From Paraburkholderia sprentiae WSM5005 (GTDB lineage: Bacteria; Pseudomonadota; Gammaproteobacteria; Burkholderiales; Burkholderiaceae), in contig NZ_CP017561.2 in NCBI RefSeq assembly GCF_001865575.2, positions 558,001 to 622,000 on the forward strand: a stretch of 64,000 nt of DNA, given 5' to 3'. The first letter of the stretch is position 1, and each line of letters opens with the position of its first letter. Position numbers and translations under genes: made by a program. The notes beneath the pieces are model-generated. The model was not told the origin of the DNA. It did no database searches and saw nothing but the letters and a program-made list of their open reading frames with translations. Shown one piece after another: positions 56,110-64,000 of the stretch.

Positions 56110-57525
56110 GTGAGTTTGTTACCGATCATTCTGTGCGGCGGAGCGGGATCGCGGCTCTGGCCGGTCTCGCGTGAATCGCACCCGAAGCCGTTCATCCGTC
56201 TCGCGGACGGCGAAAGCCTGCTGCAAAAGGCCTTCCTGCGCGCGGTCGGCTTGCCCGGCGTGAAGGAAGTGCTGACGGTAACCAACCGTGAGTTGTTCTT
56301 CAAGACCGAAGACGATTTCCGCGAGGTGAACGGCAAGAACATCGCGACCTCGTTCATTCTCGAACCGTTCGGCCGCAACACGGCCGCGGCGGTTGCCACG
56401 GCGGCCTTGCATACGCAAAAGGCGCACGGCGAAGACACGGTGATGCTGGTGCTCGCCGCCGATCATCTGATCGCGGACCAGGCCGCGTTCGCCGCAGCGG
56501 TCGCGCGTGCGCAGACGCTTGCGCAGGCCGGCAAGGTGGTGACCTTCGGCATGCATCCCGATACGCCCGAAACCGGCTACGGCTATATCGAAGCCGATGG
56601 CGAGCGGGTGGTGCGCTTCGTCGAGAAGCCGTCGCTGGAGAAGGCCCGTGAGTATCTCGCGTCGGGCAAGTTCGTGTGGAACTCGGGCATGTTCTGCTTC
56701 ACCGCGGGGACGATCCTGAAGGAAATGCGCGAGCATTGTCCGGACATTCTCGATGCCGCGGCCGCATGCATGGACAAATCGCCGTCCGCGGAAGGCAAGA
56801 GCGGCGCGCAGGTGCGTCTCGAGCCGGGCTGCTTCGGCGCGGTGCCGGAGCTGTCGTTCGACTATGCGGTGATGGAGAAGTGCGCGCACGCGGCGGTCGT
56901 GTGCTGCGACCTCGGCTGGACCGATGTCGGCTCGTGGACCGCGCTCTCGGACCTGTCGCCGGCCGATGCGAGCGGCAACCGCGTCGAAGGCGAGGCGCTG
57001 CTCGTCGACGTGAAGAACTCGTATCTGCGCAGCGGCGGGCGCCTGATCGGCGCGGTCGGCATCGATAACCTGATCGTGATCGACACGCCCGATGCGCTGC
57101 TCGTCGCGCACAGGGATCGCGCGCAGGACGTGAAGCAGATTTTCGCCGAGCTGAAGTCGCGCGGCCACGAGACGTACAAGGTGCATCGCACCGTGCATCG
57201 ACCGTGGGGCACCTATTCGGTGCTCGAAGAGGGGCCGCGCTTCAAGATCAAGCGCATCGAGGTGAAGCCGGGCGCGAGCCTGAGCCTGCAGATGCATCAT
57301 CACCGCAACGAGCATTGGGTCGTGGTGAGCGGCATGGCGAAGGTCGTGAACGGCGAGAGGGCGTTTTTCGTGTCAACCAACGAGTCGACCTATATCCCGG
57401 CGGGTCACAAACATCGCCTCGAAAATCCGGGCGTCGTCGAGCTCGTGATGATCGAAGTGCAAAGCGGCGAATATCTGGGCGAAGACGACATCGTTCGCTT
57501 CGAAGACATTTACGGACGTACTTGA
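56110..57525 (+). CDS. manC: Mannose-1-phosphate guanylyltransferase / mannose-6-phosphate isomerase (second copy)
   Basis: 471 residues, bifunctional. L-C-G-G-A-G-S-R-L-W-P-V-S-R-E-S-H-P-K in the guanylyltransferase half, F-V-E-K-P-S-L-E-K, and R-P-W-G-T-Y, then L-Q-M-H-H-H-R-N-E-H-W-V-V-V in the cupin isomerase half. Supplies GDP-mannose to the O-antigen or capsule locus. Start is GTG 56110 with GAGGGAG in front. It lacks the Pro/Ala insertion of the EPS copy at 27911. The ABC exporter permease begins one base after its stop. Confidence 0.95.
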   Translation: MSLLPIILCGGAGSRLWPVSRESHPKPFIRLADGESLLQKAFLRAVGLPGVKEVLTVTNRELFFKTEDDFREVNGKNIATSFILEPFGRNTAAAVATAALHTQKAHGEDTVMLVLAADHLIADQAAFAAAVARAQTLAQAGKVVTFGMHPDTPETGYGYIEADGERVVRFVEKPSLEKAREYLASGKFVWNSGMFCFTAGTILKEMREHCPDILDAAAACMDKSPSAEGKSGAQVRLEPGCFGAVPELSFDYAVMEKCAHAAVVCCDLGWTDVGSWTALSDLSPADASGNRVEGEALLVDVKNSYLRSGGRLIGAVGIDNLIVIDTPDALLVAHRDRAQDVKQIFAELKSRGHETYKVHRTVHRPWGTYSVLEEGPRFKIKRIEVKPGASLSLQMHHHRNEHWVVVSGMAKVVNGERAFFVSTNESTYIPAGHKHRLENPGVVELVMIEVQSGEYLGEDDIVRFEDIYGRT

Positions 57526-57526
57526 G

Positions 57527-58345
57527 ATGGATATCAGTTTTACCAACGACTCGGAAGACCTGACGCGTCACAACGAGCACGACGACCTGCTGGTCGGCAT
57601 GAAAGCGGTGCGGGTCTGGGGCACGCTCGGCTGGCACGACATCCGGCAGCGCTATCGCCGCTCGGTGCTCGGGCCGTTCTGGTTCACGCTGAGCACGATC
57701 ATCATGGTGGTCGTGCTCGGCGCGTTGTATTCGACGCTGCTGCATCAGGAAATCTCCGACTACCTGCCGTATCTCGCGGTGGGTCTGGTCGTGTGGGCGT
57801 ATCTGGCGTCGGTCGCCAACGAAGGCTGCATGGCCTTCATCGGCTCCGCATATCTGATCAAGCAGATCAGGTTGCCGCTGACGGTCCACGTATGCCGCAT
57901 CGCATGGCGCAACTTCGTGATCCTGCTGCACAGCCTGCCGGTCGTGGTCGTGCTGCTGATCGTGTTCGGTCACTGGCCGGGCTGGGAAATCGTGCTGGTG
58001 CCGTTCGCGCTGGTGATCCTGCTGATGCACGGCGTGTGGCTCGGCGTCACGCTCGGCGTGCTGTGCGCACGCTTTCGCGACATCCCGCCGATCGTCACGA
58101 ACCTGATCCAGGTCGTGTTCTTCTTCACGCCGGTCATGTGGTCGCCGGAAATCCTGAAGGACCGCGCGTGGGTCGCCGACTACAACCCGCTCTATCACCT
58201 GATCGAAACGGTGCGCGCGCCGCTCACCGGCCGCCCGAGCAACTGGGAGTCGTGGGCCTGGTCGATTGGTCTGTTGATCGTTGGTTTTGCGTTCGCGCAG
58301 TTCCTGATGAAGCGTTTCCGTAATCGCGTTCCTTACTGGCTTTGA
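57527..58345 (+). CDS. wzm: Polysaccharide ABC-2 exporter permease (Wzm-like)
   Basis: 272 residues, six hydrophobic segments. W-H-D-I-R-Q-R-Y-R-R-S-V-L-G-P-F-W is the amphipathic connecting region typical of Wzm/KpsM permeases, and F-F-F-T-P-V-M-W-S-P-E is the conserved segment near the fifth helix. With the ATPase it moves finished, lipid-linked polymer across the inner membrane, so this locus assembles its glycan by the ABC-dependent route. It begins right after manC, and the ATPase starts four bases later. Confidence 0.92.
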   Translation: MDISFTNDSEDLTRHNEHDDLLVGMKAVRVWGTLGWHDIRQRYRRSVLGPFWFTLSTIIMVVVLGALYSTLLHQEISDYLPYLAVGLVVWAYLASVANEGCMAFIGSAYLIKQIRLPLTVHVCRIAWRNFVILLHSLPVVVVLLIVFGHWPGWEIVLVPFALVILLMHGVWLGVTLGVLCARFRDIPPIVTNLIQVVFFFTPVMWSPEILKDRAWVADYNPLYHLIETVRAPLTGRPSNWESWAWSIGLLIVGFAFAQFLMKRFRNRVPYWL

Positions 58346-58349
58346 TATT

Positions 58350-59126
58350 GTGAGTTCTTCATCGATTGTCGCTCGTAACATCTCCGTCGAATTTCCGATT
58401 TACGAGAACTCGCATCGCTCGCTGAAAAAGGCGGTGCTCAATCTGACGACGGGCGGCCGGATCGGCCAGGACGCGGGTCGCCATGCGGTCGTCCGTGCGA
58501 TCGACGACCTGAGCTTCTCTTTCAGCGAAGGCGAGCGCATCGGCCTGATCGGCCACAACGGCTCGGGCAAGACGACGCTGCTGCGCACGCTGTCGGGCGT
58601 CTATGCGCCGGTGCGCGGGGAGCTGAAGGTGCAGGGCAAGATCGCCTCGCTGCTCGACGTGTCGATGGGCCTCGACCCCGACGCGACCGGCTTCGAAAAC
58701 ATCTATCTGCGCGGCATTCTCGACGGGCTCAAGCCCGCGCGCATCCGCGGCAAGATCGACGAGATCGCCGACTTCAGCGAACTGGGCGACTATCTGAATC
58801 TGCCGGTGCGCACCTATTCGAGCGGGATGATGCTACGCCTCGCATTCGCGATCTCGACGAGCGTCGAAGCCGACATCCTGATCATGGACGAATGGCTGAG
58901 CGTCGGCGACGCCGAGTTCAGCGTGAAGGCGGCCGAGCGTCTGGAAGGTCTCGTCGGCAAGGCGGCGCTGCTGGTGGTGGCGTCGCACGATCCGTCGCTG
59001 GTCGCGCGCGTGTGCAACCGCAAGATCTCGATGGAGCACGGCAAGATGGTCGCCGACGAAGCCGTGCTGCCGCTGGAAAAAACCGATCTGCCGCTTATCA
59101 GCCACGTCGCGCAGTTGCCGCACTGA
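58350..59126 (+). CDS. wzt: Polysaccharide ABC exporter ATPase (Wzt-like, no C-terminal binding domain)
   Basis: 258 residues. Walker A G-H-N-G-S-G-K-T-T near residue 70, signature Y-S-S-G-M-M-L-R-L-A, Walker B D-I-L-I-M-D-E-W. The N-terminus S-V-E-F-P-I-Y-E-N-S-H-R is typical of polysaccharide exporters. It ends just after the nucleotide-binding domain. The longer Wzt proteins carry a C-terminal carbohydrate-binding domain that recognises a capped O-antigen; its absence points to a system like KpsT or the A-band type without terminal recognition. GTG start. Confidence 0.92.
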   Translation: MSSSSIVARNISVEFPIYENSHRSLKKAVLNLTTGGRIGQDAGRHAVVRAIDDLSFSFSEGERIGLIGHNGSGKTTLLRTLSGVYAPVRGELKVQGKIASLLDVSMGLDPDATGFENIYLRGILDGLKPARIRGKIDEIADFSELGDYLNLPVRTYSSGMMLRLAFAISTSVEADILIMDEWLSVGDAEFSVKAAERLEGLVGKAALLVVASHDPSLVARVCNRKISMEHGKMVADEAVLPLEKTDLPLISHVAQLPH

Positions 59127-59254
59127 GCATGCGTGCGCGCGGCGGCGCGGCGCCCTGGTGCGCCGCCGGCCCGCGCGCCGGCCAGCGACCCGCAGTCCCG
59201 CCGTTCAGCAACACCCTCGTGGCAGGCCTCGAGGCGTAACAAGGTTCGAATTCG

Positions 59255-60637
59255 ATGCGAGCTAATCATCCATTTCTGCGCTACTCCGAATCCCTGCTCG
59301 TGCGTCAGCCGTTTCGCGCGTTGAAGGGTTTCGCGGGCGGCTATATCGCGTATCCGATTGCGGAGAACGCTGAAAAACGCAACGTGCGCCCGAAAATCCG
59401 CGAGCTGCGCGAGCACTATGCACTGCCGATGCCGCACCGCCGCCGCATCGCGCTCGAACGACTCGTCGCCACGCTTGAATTCGCCGGCGCGAAGGTGCCT
59501 TACTATCGCGATCTGTTCCAGGCGAAGCAGTTCTATCCCGCCAAGCTCATGGACGACCCGCGCTATCTGGAAGAACTGCCGTATCTGACGAAAGACATCA
59601 TCCGCGAGCAGGGGCCGCGCCTGTTGTCGGGGCCGCTCGAGGCGGGCAAGCACCACGCATGCAAGACCGGCGGCTCGACCGGCCTTTCGACGACGATCTA
59701 CTACGACCAGCAAGGCGCCGATTATTCGTCGGCGGTCACCAACTATTGCCGCGAGCGGATCGGCAAGCTGCGCCATCGCTCGGAGTTGCATTTCGCGTGC
59801 CGTTTCCCGGATCAGGCCGTGCCCGAGTGGCCATCGCGCGAAGACTTCAAATGCTTCGCGATGAATCGCAGCAATATCTTCTTCGACCGCATCGACGATC
59901 AGGGCCTCGAGGAAATGTGGCGCACGCTGAAGCGGCGCCGTCCGTATCTCGCGCACTCGCATCCATCGACGATGTACGCGCTCGCCTGCTACGTCGAGCG
60001 CAAGTACGGCGGCGGCAATGCGTTCGAGGTGTTCGAGTCGAGCGGCGAGCTGCTCGAGCCGCATGCGCGCGAGATGATCGCGAAGGCGTTGCGCTGTCGC
60101 GTGATCGACCGTTACGGTCTCGCCGAGCTCGGTGTGATGGCCTACGAGCTCGACGGCCATGAAGGCGGCTTCCAGATCCTCGAATCGGAAGGCTGGCCGG
60201 AAAGCCGCGTCGCGCCGGACAACCCCGACGGCGCGCACGAGCTCGTCTTCACCGGTTTTCGCAACCGCTTGATGCCGTTGATCCGCTACACGACCGGCGA
60301 CCTCGCGCGCGTGCAGGAGACGGACAAGGGCTTTTTCCTGACCGACGTGGTCGGCCGGATTCACGACGTCGTGCCGATCAACGGCGTCGCGCATCCGACG
60401 CACCACATCCAGGACATGCTCGATCACCGCGTCGGCGGCATCCAGGAATTCCAGATCGATCTGCGCACGACGCCGCCCACTTTGCGCATCGTGCTCGAAC
60501 CGCACGCGAACGCGGAAGACACGACCGCGAAGCTGCGCCACTTCTGGCAGGACGCGTTCACGATCGCCTACGTCGGTCACGACGATTTCGTGCGCGTGGG
60601 CAGCCGCGCCAAATTCCGCCACGTGGTGAGCGCATGA
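59255..60637 (+). CDS. CapK/PaaK-like adenylate-forming enzyme
   Basis: 460 residues. K-T-G-G-S-T-G-L-S-T-T is the ATP-binding P-loop of phenylacetate-CoA-ligase-like enzymes, F-E-S-S-G-E-L-L-E and R-Y-G-L-A-E-L-G are the adenylate motifs, and R-Y-T-T-G-D-L-A-R-V is the A8-type hinge region. CapK-type members sit in capsule and O-antigen loci and are thought to activate an acid for attachment to the glycan; their exact chemistry is poorly known. It overlaps the next gene by ATGA. Confidence 0.87.
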   Translation: MRANHPFLRYSESLLVRQPFRALKGFAGGYIAYPIAENAEKRNVRPKIRELREHYALPMPHRRRIALERLVATLEFAGAKVPYYRDLFQAKQFYPAKLMDDPRYLEELPYLTKDIIREQGPRLLSGPLEAGKHHACKTGGSTGLSTTIYYDQQGADYSSAVTNYCRERIGKLRHRSELHFACRFPDQAVPEWPSREDFKCFAMNRSNIFFDRIDDQGLEEMWRTLKRRRPYLAHSHPSTMYALACYVERKYGGGNAFEVFESSGELLEPHAREMIAKALRCRVIDRYGLAELGVMAYELDGHEGGFQILESEGWPESRVAPDNPDGAHELVFTGFRNRLMPLIRYTTGDLARVQETDKGFFLTDVVGRIHDVVPINGVAHPTHHIQDMLDHRVGGIQEFQIDLRTTPPTLRIVLEPHANAEDTTAKLRHFWQDAFTIAYVGHDDFVRVGSRAKFRHVVSA

Positions 60638-62211
60638 TCGGCGTCGTGTTTCCCGATGCGCGCGCCGACGCGGGCCAATACGTGCTGGCGGCGCTGCGCC
60701 GCTCGGTCAGCGCGAGCGGGGCGCACGCGATCACGCGCAACATGCTGCATGAGATCGCGCCCGACGTCGTGGTCGCCGTCGACGCGCCCGACGCGTGGAG
60801 CGCCGACCTGATCGCATTCGTGAATGCGCGGCCGCGCAAGCTGATCGTGTTCGGCCATATGCCGATCGCGCTCGCGGACTATCTGCGTTATCGGCCCGCG
60901 GCCTTGCCGCCCGAACTTGCACAGGCGAGCCGCAGTGCAGCGGCGCCTTCCGGTGAATCGCGCGAAAGCCCGGCGGCGGTGCGCTACGGCGCGCTTGCGC
61001 AGACGCTCGGCGGCGCGGCATGGCATCGCCCGTTCGAGCGCTTCGATTTCGCGGACGAATGGAACAACCTCGGCTACGGCGCGATTCGCGCCGACGGCTC
61101 GATCTGGGCGCTTGCAGAAGCGCCCGACGTGCCGGCCGAAGCGGAACTGGCCGCGGTCGTCGTGAATGGCGAGCGGCAGTTCGCCTACGCGGCGCTGTGG
61201 GATGCCGGCGCGTCGGGCGTGCTGTGGTTCAATCGGCCGGTCGGTCCATGCGATTCGTTCGAATGGCGCCTCGTCGAGCAGTTCCTGTGCGGCTACCGGG
61301 CCGATGCGCTGCCGTGTCAACCGGTGTTGAGCGAACTGCCGTGGGGCTACGACGCGGCGATCACGTCGCGGCTCGATTGCGACGAGGACGTCGAATCGGC
61401 GCGTCCGCTATGGCACGCGTATCAGCGGCTCGGCGTGCCGTTCACGCTCGCGGTGCATACCCACAACTTGCAGCGTGGCGGCCAGCACGACATCCTGCGC
61501 GACCTGCTCGCCGACCGGCAGCAGGGCGCGGTGCTGTCGCACACGGCGACGCATTCGCCGAACTGGGGCGGCAGCTACGACACCGCGCTCGCGGAAGGCG
61601 CGCAATCGGCCGAACTGCTCGAACGCGCGACCGGCGTGCCGGTGCGCTACGCGGTGTCGCCGTTTCACCAGTCGCCGCCGTACGCGATGCGCGGCTTGGT
61701 CGACGCCGGCTACGCGGGCTGCATCGGCGGCATCATCCGCAACGATCCCGAGTTTCTGTCGGCGCGCGGCGGCGCATTGGCCGGTTTGCCCGCGGGCTTC
61801 GTCGGCCATAGTCAGCAGTGCATGCTGCACGGCGACTGCATGCTGAAAGAGGGCGATCCGCTCGCGATCTTCAAGCAGGCGTTCGACACCGCGTACGCGA
61901 CCAACACGCTGTTCGGCTATCTCGACCATCCGTTCTCCGAGCGCTACGCGTACGGCTGGTCCGACGAGGCGGCGCGCATCGACGCGCACGAGCAGTTCAT
62001 CGCCTACATGCGCGCTAAGGCGCAATGGCCGCTGTTCCTGCACGAAGAAGCCGCGCTCGATTTCCTGCGCTTCCGGTCGTTCGCGCGGGTCGTCGAACAC
62101 GACGGCGCATTTCACGTCGTCACGCCATTCGCCGACACGACGCCGCTTGCGCTCGGCGTCGAGTTCCGGGGCGCTCATACCAAGGTCGAGGCGGGGAAAG
62201 CACTGCAATGA
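60634..62211 (+). CDS. Two-domain protein with polysaccharide-deacetylase (CE4-like) C-terminus
   Basis: 525 residues. The first 230 residues match no family I know. From about 240 there is a NodB-like barrel: S-R-L-D-C-D-E-D near residues 246-253 takes the place of the T-F-D-D motif, and L-S-H-T-A-T-H-S-P near 301-308 is the H-(S/T)-x2-H metal motif. H-Q-S-P-P-Y and F-L-H-E-E-A-A follow later. Deacetylases of this class remove acetyl groups from amino sugars. Coupled by ATGA overlaps to both neighbours (CapK-like and epimerase), so it works in one enzyme set with them. Confidence 0.8.
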   Translation: MIGVVFPDARADAGQYVLAALRRSVSASGAHAITRNMLHEIAPDVVVAVDAPDAWSADLIAFVNARPRKLIVFGHMPIALADYLRYRPAALPPELAQASRSAAAPSGESRESPAAVRYGALAQTLGGAAWHRPFERFDFADEWNNLGYGAIRADGSIWALAEAPDVPAEAELAAVVVNGERQFAYAALWDAGASGVLWFNRPVGPCDSFEWRLVEQFLCGYRADALPCQPVLSELPWGYDAAITSRLDCDEDVESARPLWHAYQRLGVPFTLAVHTHNLQRGGQHDILRDLLADRQQGAVLSHTATHSPNWGGSYDTALAEGAQSAELLERATGVPVRYAVSPFHQSPPYAMRGLVDAGYAGCIGGIIRNDPEFLSARGGALAGLPAGFVGHSQQCMLHGDCMLKEGDPLAIFKQAFDTAYATNTLFGYLDHPFSERYAYGWSDEAARIDAHEQFIAYMRAKAQWPLFLHEEAALDFLRFRSFARVVEHDGAFHVVTPFADTTPLALGVEFRGAHTKVEAGKALQ

Positions 62212-63329
62212 AAGTCATGGTGGTGATGGGCACGCGGCCCGAGGTCATCAAGCTCGCACCGCTCGTGCGAGCGCTGCGCAGCGAGTTCGACACGATCGTC
62301 TGCGCGAGCGGACAGCACAAGGACATGGCCGCGCAGGCGCTCGAATTCTTCGGCATCGAACCGGACATCACGCTCGAAACGATGCACCCGGGTCAATCGC
62401 TGAACGCGCTGGCGTCGCGCCTGATCGCGGCGCTCGACCGCGCGCTCGACGAAACGCGCCCCGACTGGGTGATCGTGCAGGGCGACACGACGACCGCGTT
62501 CTGCGCGGGCTTCGCGGCGTTCCAACGCGGCATCCGCGTGGGTCACGTCGAGGCGGGGCTGCGCACCGGCGATCTCACGAGTCCGTTTCCCGAGGAAGCG
62601 AACCGCAGTCTGCTCGGGCGCATCGCGACGCTGCATTTCGCGCCGACCTCGCGTGCGCGTGACAGCCTGCTTGCCGAAGGTGTCGCGGCGGAGAAGATCG
62701 TCGTGACCGGCAACACGGTCGTCGATGCGATCGGCGAAGTGCGCGCGAGCTGGAACGTCACGCCCGCGGCGAGTCCGCTGCCCGCATGGCGCGGCGCGCA
62801 GCAGCAGCACGTGCTCGTCACCTGCCATCGCCGCGAGAATTTCGGCGACGTGCTGCAGGACATTTGCCGGGTGCTGCGCGATTTGTGTCAGCGCTATAGC
62901 GATTACCGCTGGGTATTCCCCGTGCATCTGAACCCGGCCGTGCGCGAGCCCGTGCATCGCGAGCTCGATGGCATCGCGAACCTCGCGCTGATCGAGCCGG
63001 TCGACTATCCGACGAGCCTTTATCTGATCAGCGGCAGCGCTGTCGTGGTCAGCGATTCGGGCGGCATCCAGGAAGAAGCGCCGACCTTCGGCGTGCCGGT
63101 CGTCGTGATGCGCAACCACACCGAGCGCCGCGAAGGCGTCGACGCCGGCTTCGCGACGCTCGCGGGGCAGAGCGCGGCGAGCATCGAGCGCGCCGTGATC
63201 GGCTGGCTCGACGATCCCGCGCGGCGCGCCGCGCTGCGCGATCGAGCGAATCCGTATGGCGACGGGCTGGCGTCGCGGCGCATCGTCGACAGCCTGCGCG
63301 GCCGACCGGTCGAGGTGTTCGTTGGCTGA
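62208..63329 (+). CDS. wecB: UDP-N-acetylglucosamine 2-epimerase (non-hydrolysing)
   Basis: 373 residues. G-T-R-P-E-V-I-K-L-A-P-L-V at the start, V-I-V-Q-G-D-T-T-T-A-F, V-G-H-V-E-A-G-L-R-T-G and S-D-S-G-G-I-Q-E-E-A-P are the family motifs, including UDP-binding residues. Converts UDP-GlcNAc to UDP-ManNAc. The start ATG 62208 overlaps the previous stop; the stop overlaps the following TTG start. No UDP-ManNAc dehydrogenase is in the window, so ManNAc itself or a gene beyond the edge uses the product. Confidence 0.95.
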   Translation: MKVMVVMGTRPEVIKLAPLVRALRSEFDTIVCASGQHKDMAAQALEFFGIEPDITLETMHPGQSLNALASRLIAALDRALDETRPDWVIVQGDTTTAFCAGFAAFQRGIRVGHVEAGLRTGDLTSPFPEEANRSLLGRIATLHFAPTSRARDSLLAEGVAAEKIVVTGNTVVDAIGEVRASWNVTPAASPLPAWRGAQQQHVLVTCHRRENFGDVLQDICRVLRDLCQRYSDYRWVFPVHLNPAVREPVHRELDGIANLALIEPVDYPTSLYLISGSAVVVSDSGGIQEEAPTFGVPVVVMRNHTERREGVDAGFATLAGQSAASIERAVIGWLDDPARRAALRDRANPYGDGLASRRIVDSLRGRPVEVFVG

Positions 63330-64000
63330 CGGCAAGAACCCGGTGCTTGCCCCGCAAGACTGCGTGCTGTTTTCGACCGCCGACTGGGACGAGCCGTATT
63401 GGACCAACAAGCAGCACACGGCGAGCATCCTGGCCGCGCGCGGCTGGCGAATCCTGTATGTGGAAAGCGTCGGCTTCCGCTCGCCGAAAGTGGCCAGCGG
63501 CCGCGACTGGTCGCGCCTGTGGCGGCGCTTGTGGCGCGGCGTGCAGTCGCTCATGCTCGGGCCGCCGCGGCGCGCCGACAACATCTGGGTGTTGTCGCCG
63601 CTGATGGTGCCGGCGGGGCATCATTTGCCGTTCGTGCGCTCGCTGAACCAGGCGATGCTGCGCTTTTCGGTGAACCGCTTCGCGAGGTCGCATCGCTACG
63701 ACGAGCCGGTCGTGTGGACCTACCACCCGTACATGCTCGACGCGATTGCGACGCTGCCGCGCGGGCCGCTCGTCTACCACTGCGTGGACGACATCGCGGC
63801 GATTCCGGGCGTCGACGTCGACGCGTTCCGCAACGCGCAACGCGATCTGCTCGGCCGCTGCGAGGCGGTGTTTACGACCGCGCAATCGCTGAAGGACGTG
63901 TGCGTGCCGTTCAATCCCAATACGCATTTCTTCGGCAACGTGGTCGACGAAGCGCACTTCGGCGCAGCGCGGGCGGACGGCCCGTTGCCCGCCGAGCTCG
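63322..64000 (+). CDS. Glycosyltransferase, partial (cut by window end)
   Basis: At least 226 residues visible. C-V-L-F-S-T-A-D-W-D-E-P-Y-W-T-N-K-Q-H at the start, W-R-I-L-Y-V-E-S-V-G, then V-V-W-T-Y-H-P-Y-M, V-Y-H-C-V-D-D and F-T-T-A-Q-S-L are the pattern of GT4-like glycosyltransferases of the TuaH-type N-terminal fold. TTG 63322 has GAGGT six bases before it and overlaps the wecB stop; GTG 63343 is an alternative start. It would add a sugar to the O-antigen or capsule unit. The catalytic C-terminal half is outside the window. Confidence 0.85.
   Translation, partial: MADGKNPVLAPQDCVLFSTADWDEPYWTNKQHTASILAARGWRILYVESVGFRSPKVASGRDWSRLWRRLWRGVQSLMLGPPRRADNIWVLSPLMVPAGHHLPFVRSLNQAMLRFSVNRFARSHRYDEPVVWTYHPYMLDAIATLPRGPLVYHCVDDIAAIPGVDVDAFRNAQRDLLGRCEAVFTTAQSLKDVCVPFNPNTHFFGNVVDEAHFGAARADGPLPAEL

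Overview
The window looks like a high-GC Burkholderiaceae chromosome, most likely Paraburkholderia. This is inferred from the third-position GC-rich codon use, the order yqgE-ruvX-pyrR-pyrB-pyrX, the placement of apaH beside rmlBACD, and the EPS cluster that starts with a GDP-mannose enzyme followed by a WcaJ-type transferase, an OPX lipoprotein and a BY-kinase. No species call can be made from the sequence alone.

1-5.7 kb is a lower-GC accessory block. It holds a protein with a PD-(D/E)XK nuclease motif, a decayed IS66 orfA with two internal stops, a beta-helix tailspike/lyase-like protein (probable TTG start at 1814) and an OafA-type acyltransferase, with about 0.8 kb of non-coding sequence between the last two. 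5.7-18 kb is metabolic and transport DNA: an MFS exporter, xdhA-xdhB with a shortened xdhC, a LysR regulator, a HCCA-isomerase-like protein, a TAXI-type binding protein, a BON protein with a clear terminator, and TauE and LysE family membrane proteins.

18.1-20.6 kb is a sharp AT-rich island of four genes: a protein ending in a module seen in T6SS PAAR-type proteins, a translationally coupled aspzincin (M35) metallopeptidase, and two exported proteins that are candidate periplasmic immunity factors. This is the best candidate for an undescribed system. 20.8-25.8 kb is a LysR regulator plus HMG-CoA lyase, a family III CoA-transferase and an MFS transporter, which fits catabolism of a branched dicarboxylate such as 3-hydroxy-3-methylglutarate.

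26.8-34.4 kb is an exopolysaccharide locus: GlxA/AraC-type regulator, GDP-mannose enzyme, undecaprenyl-phosphate sugar transferase, OPX outer-membrane lipoprotein and tyrosine autokinase. Two unknown envelope genes converge on it. 37-39.5 kb is groES-groEL with a sigma70-like promoter overlapping a perfect CIRCE operator and a bidirectional terminator. An orphan APS kinase and a sulfotransferase follow. Then come a ThiD-like kinase, rubredoxin (too short for usual ORF cut-offs) and a FimL/ChpA-N-terminus-like protein.

45.1-50 kb is yqgE-ruvX-pyrR-pyrB-pyrX-acyltransferase. pyrX is a dihydroorotase homologue without the HxH metal site. 50-64 kb begins with apaH and continues as an O-antigen or capsule locus: reductase/epimerase, rmlBACD, a second GDP-mannose enzyme, a Wzm/Wzt-type ABC exporter, a CapK-like adenylate-forming enzyme, a deacetylase-like protein, UDP-GlcNAc 2-epimerase and a glycosyltransferase cut by the window end. 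dTDP-rhamnose, GDP-mannose and UDP-ManNAc are therefore the likely sugar donors. No tRNA, rRNA or CRISPR array was found.
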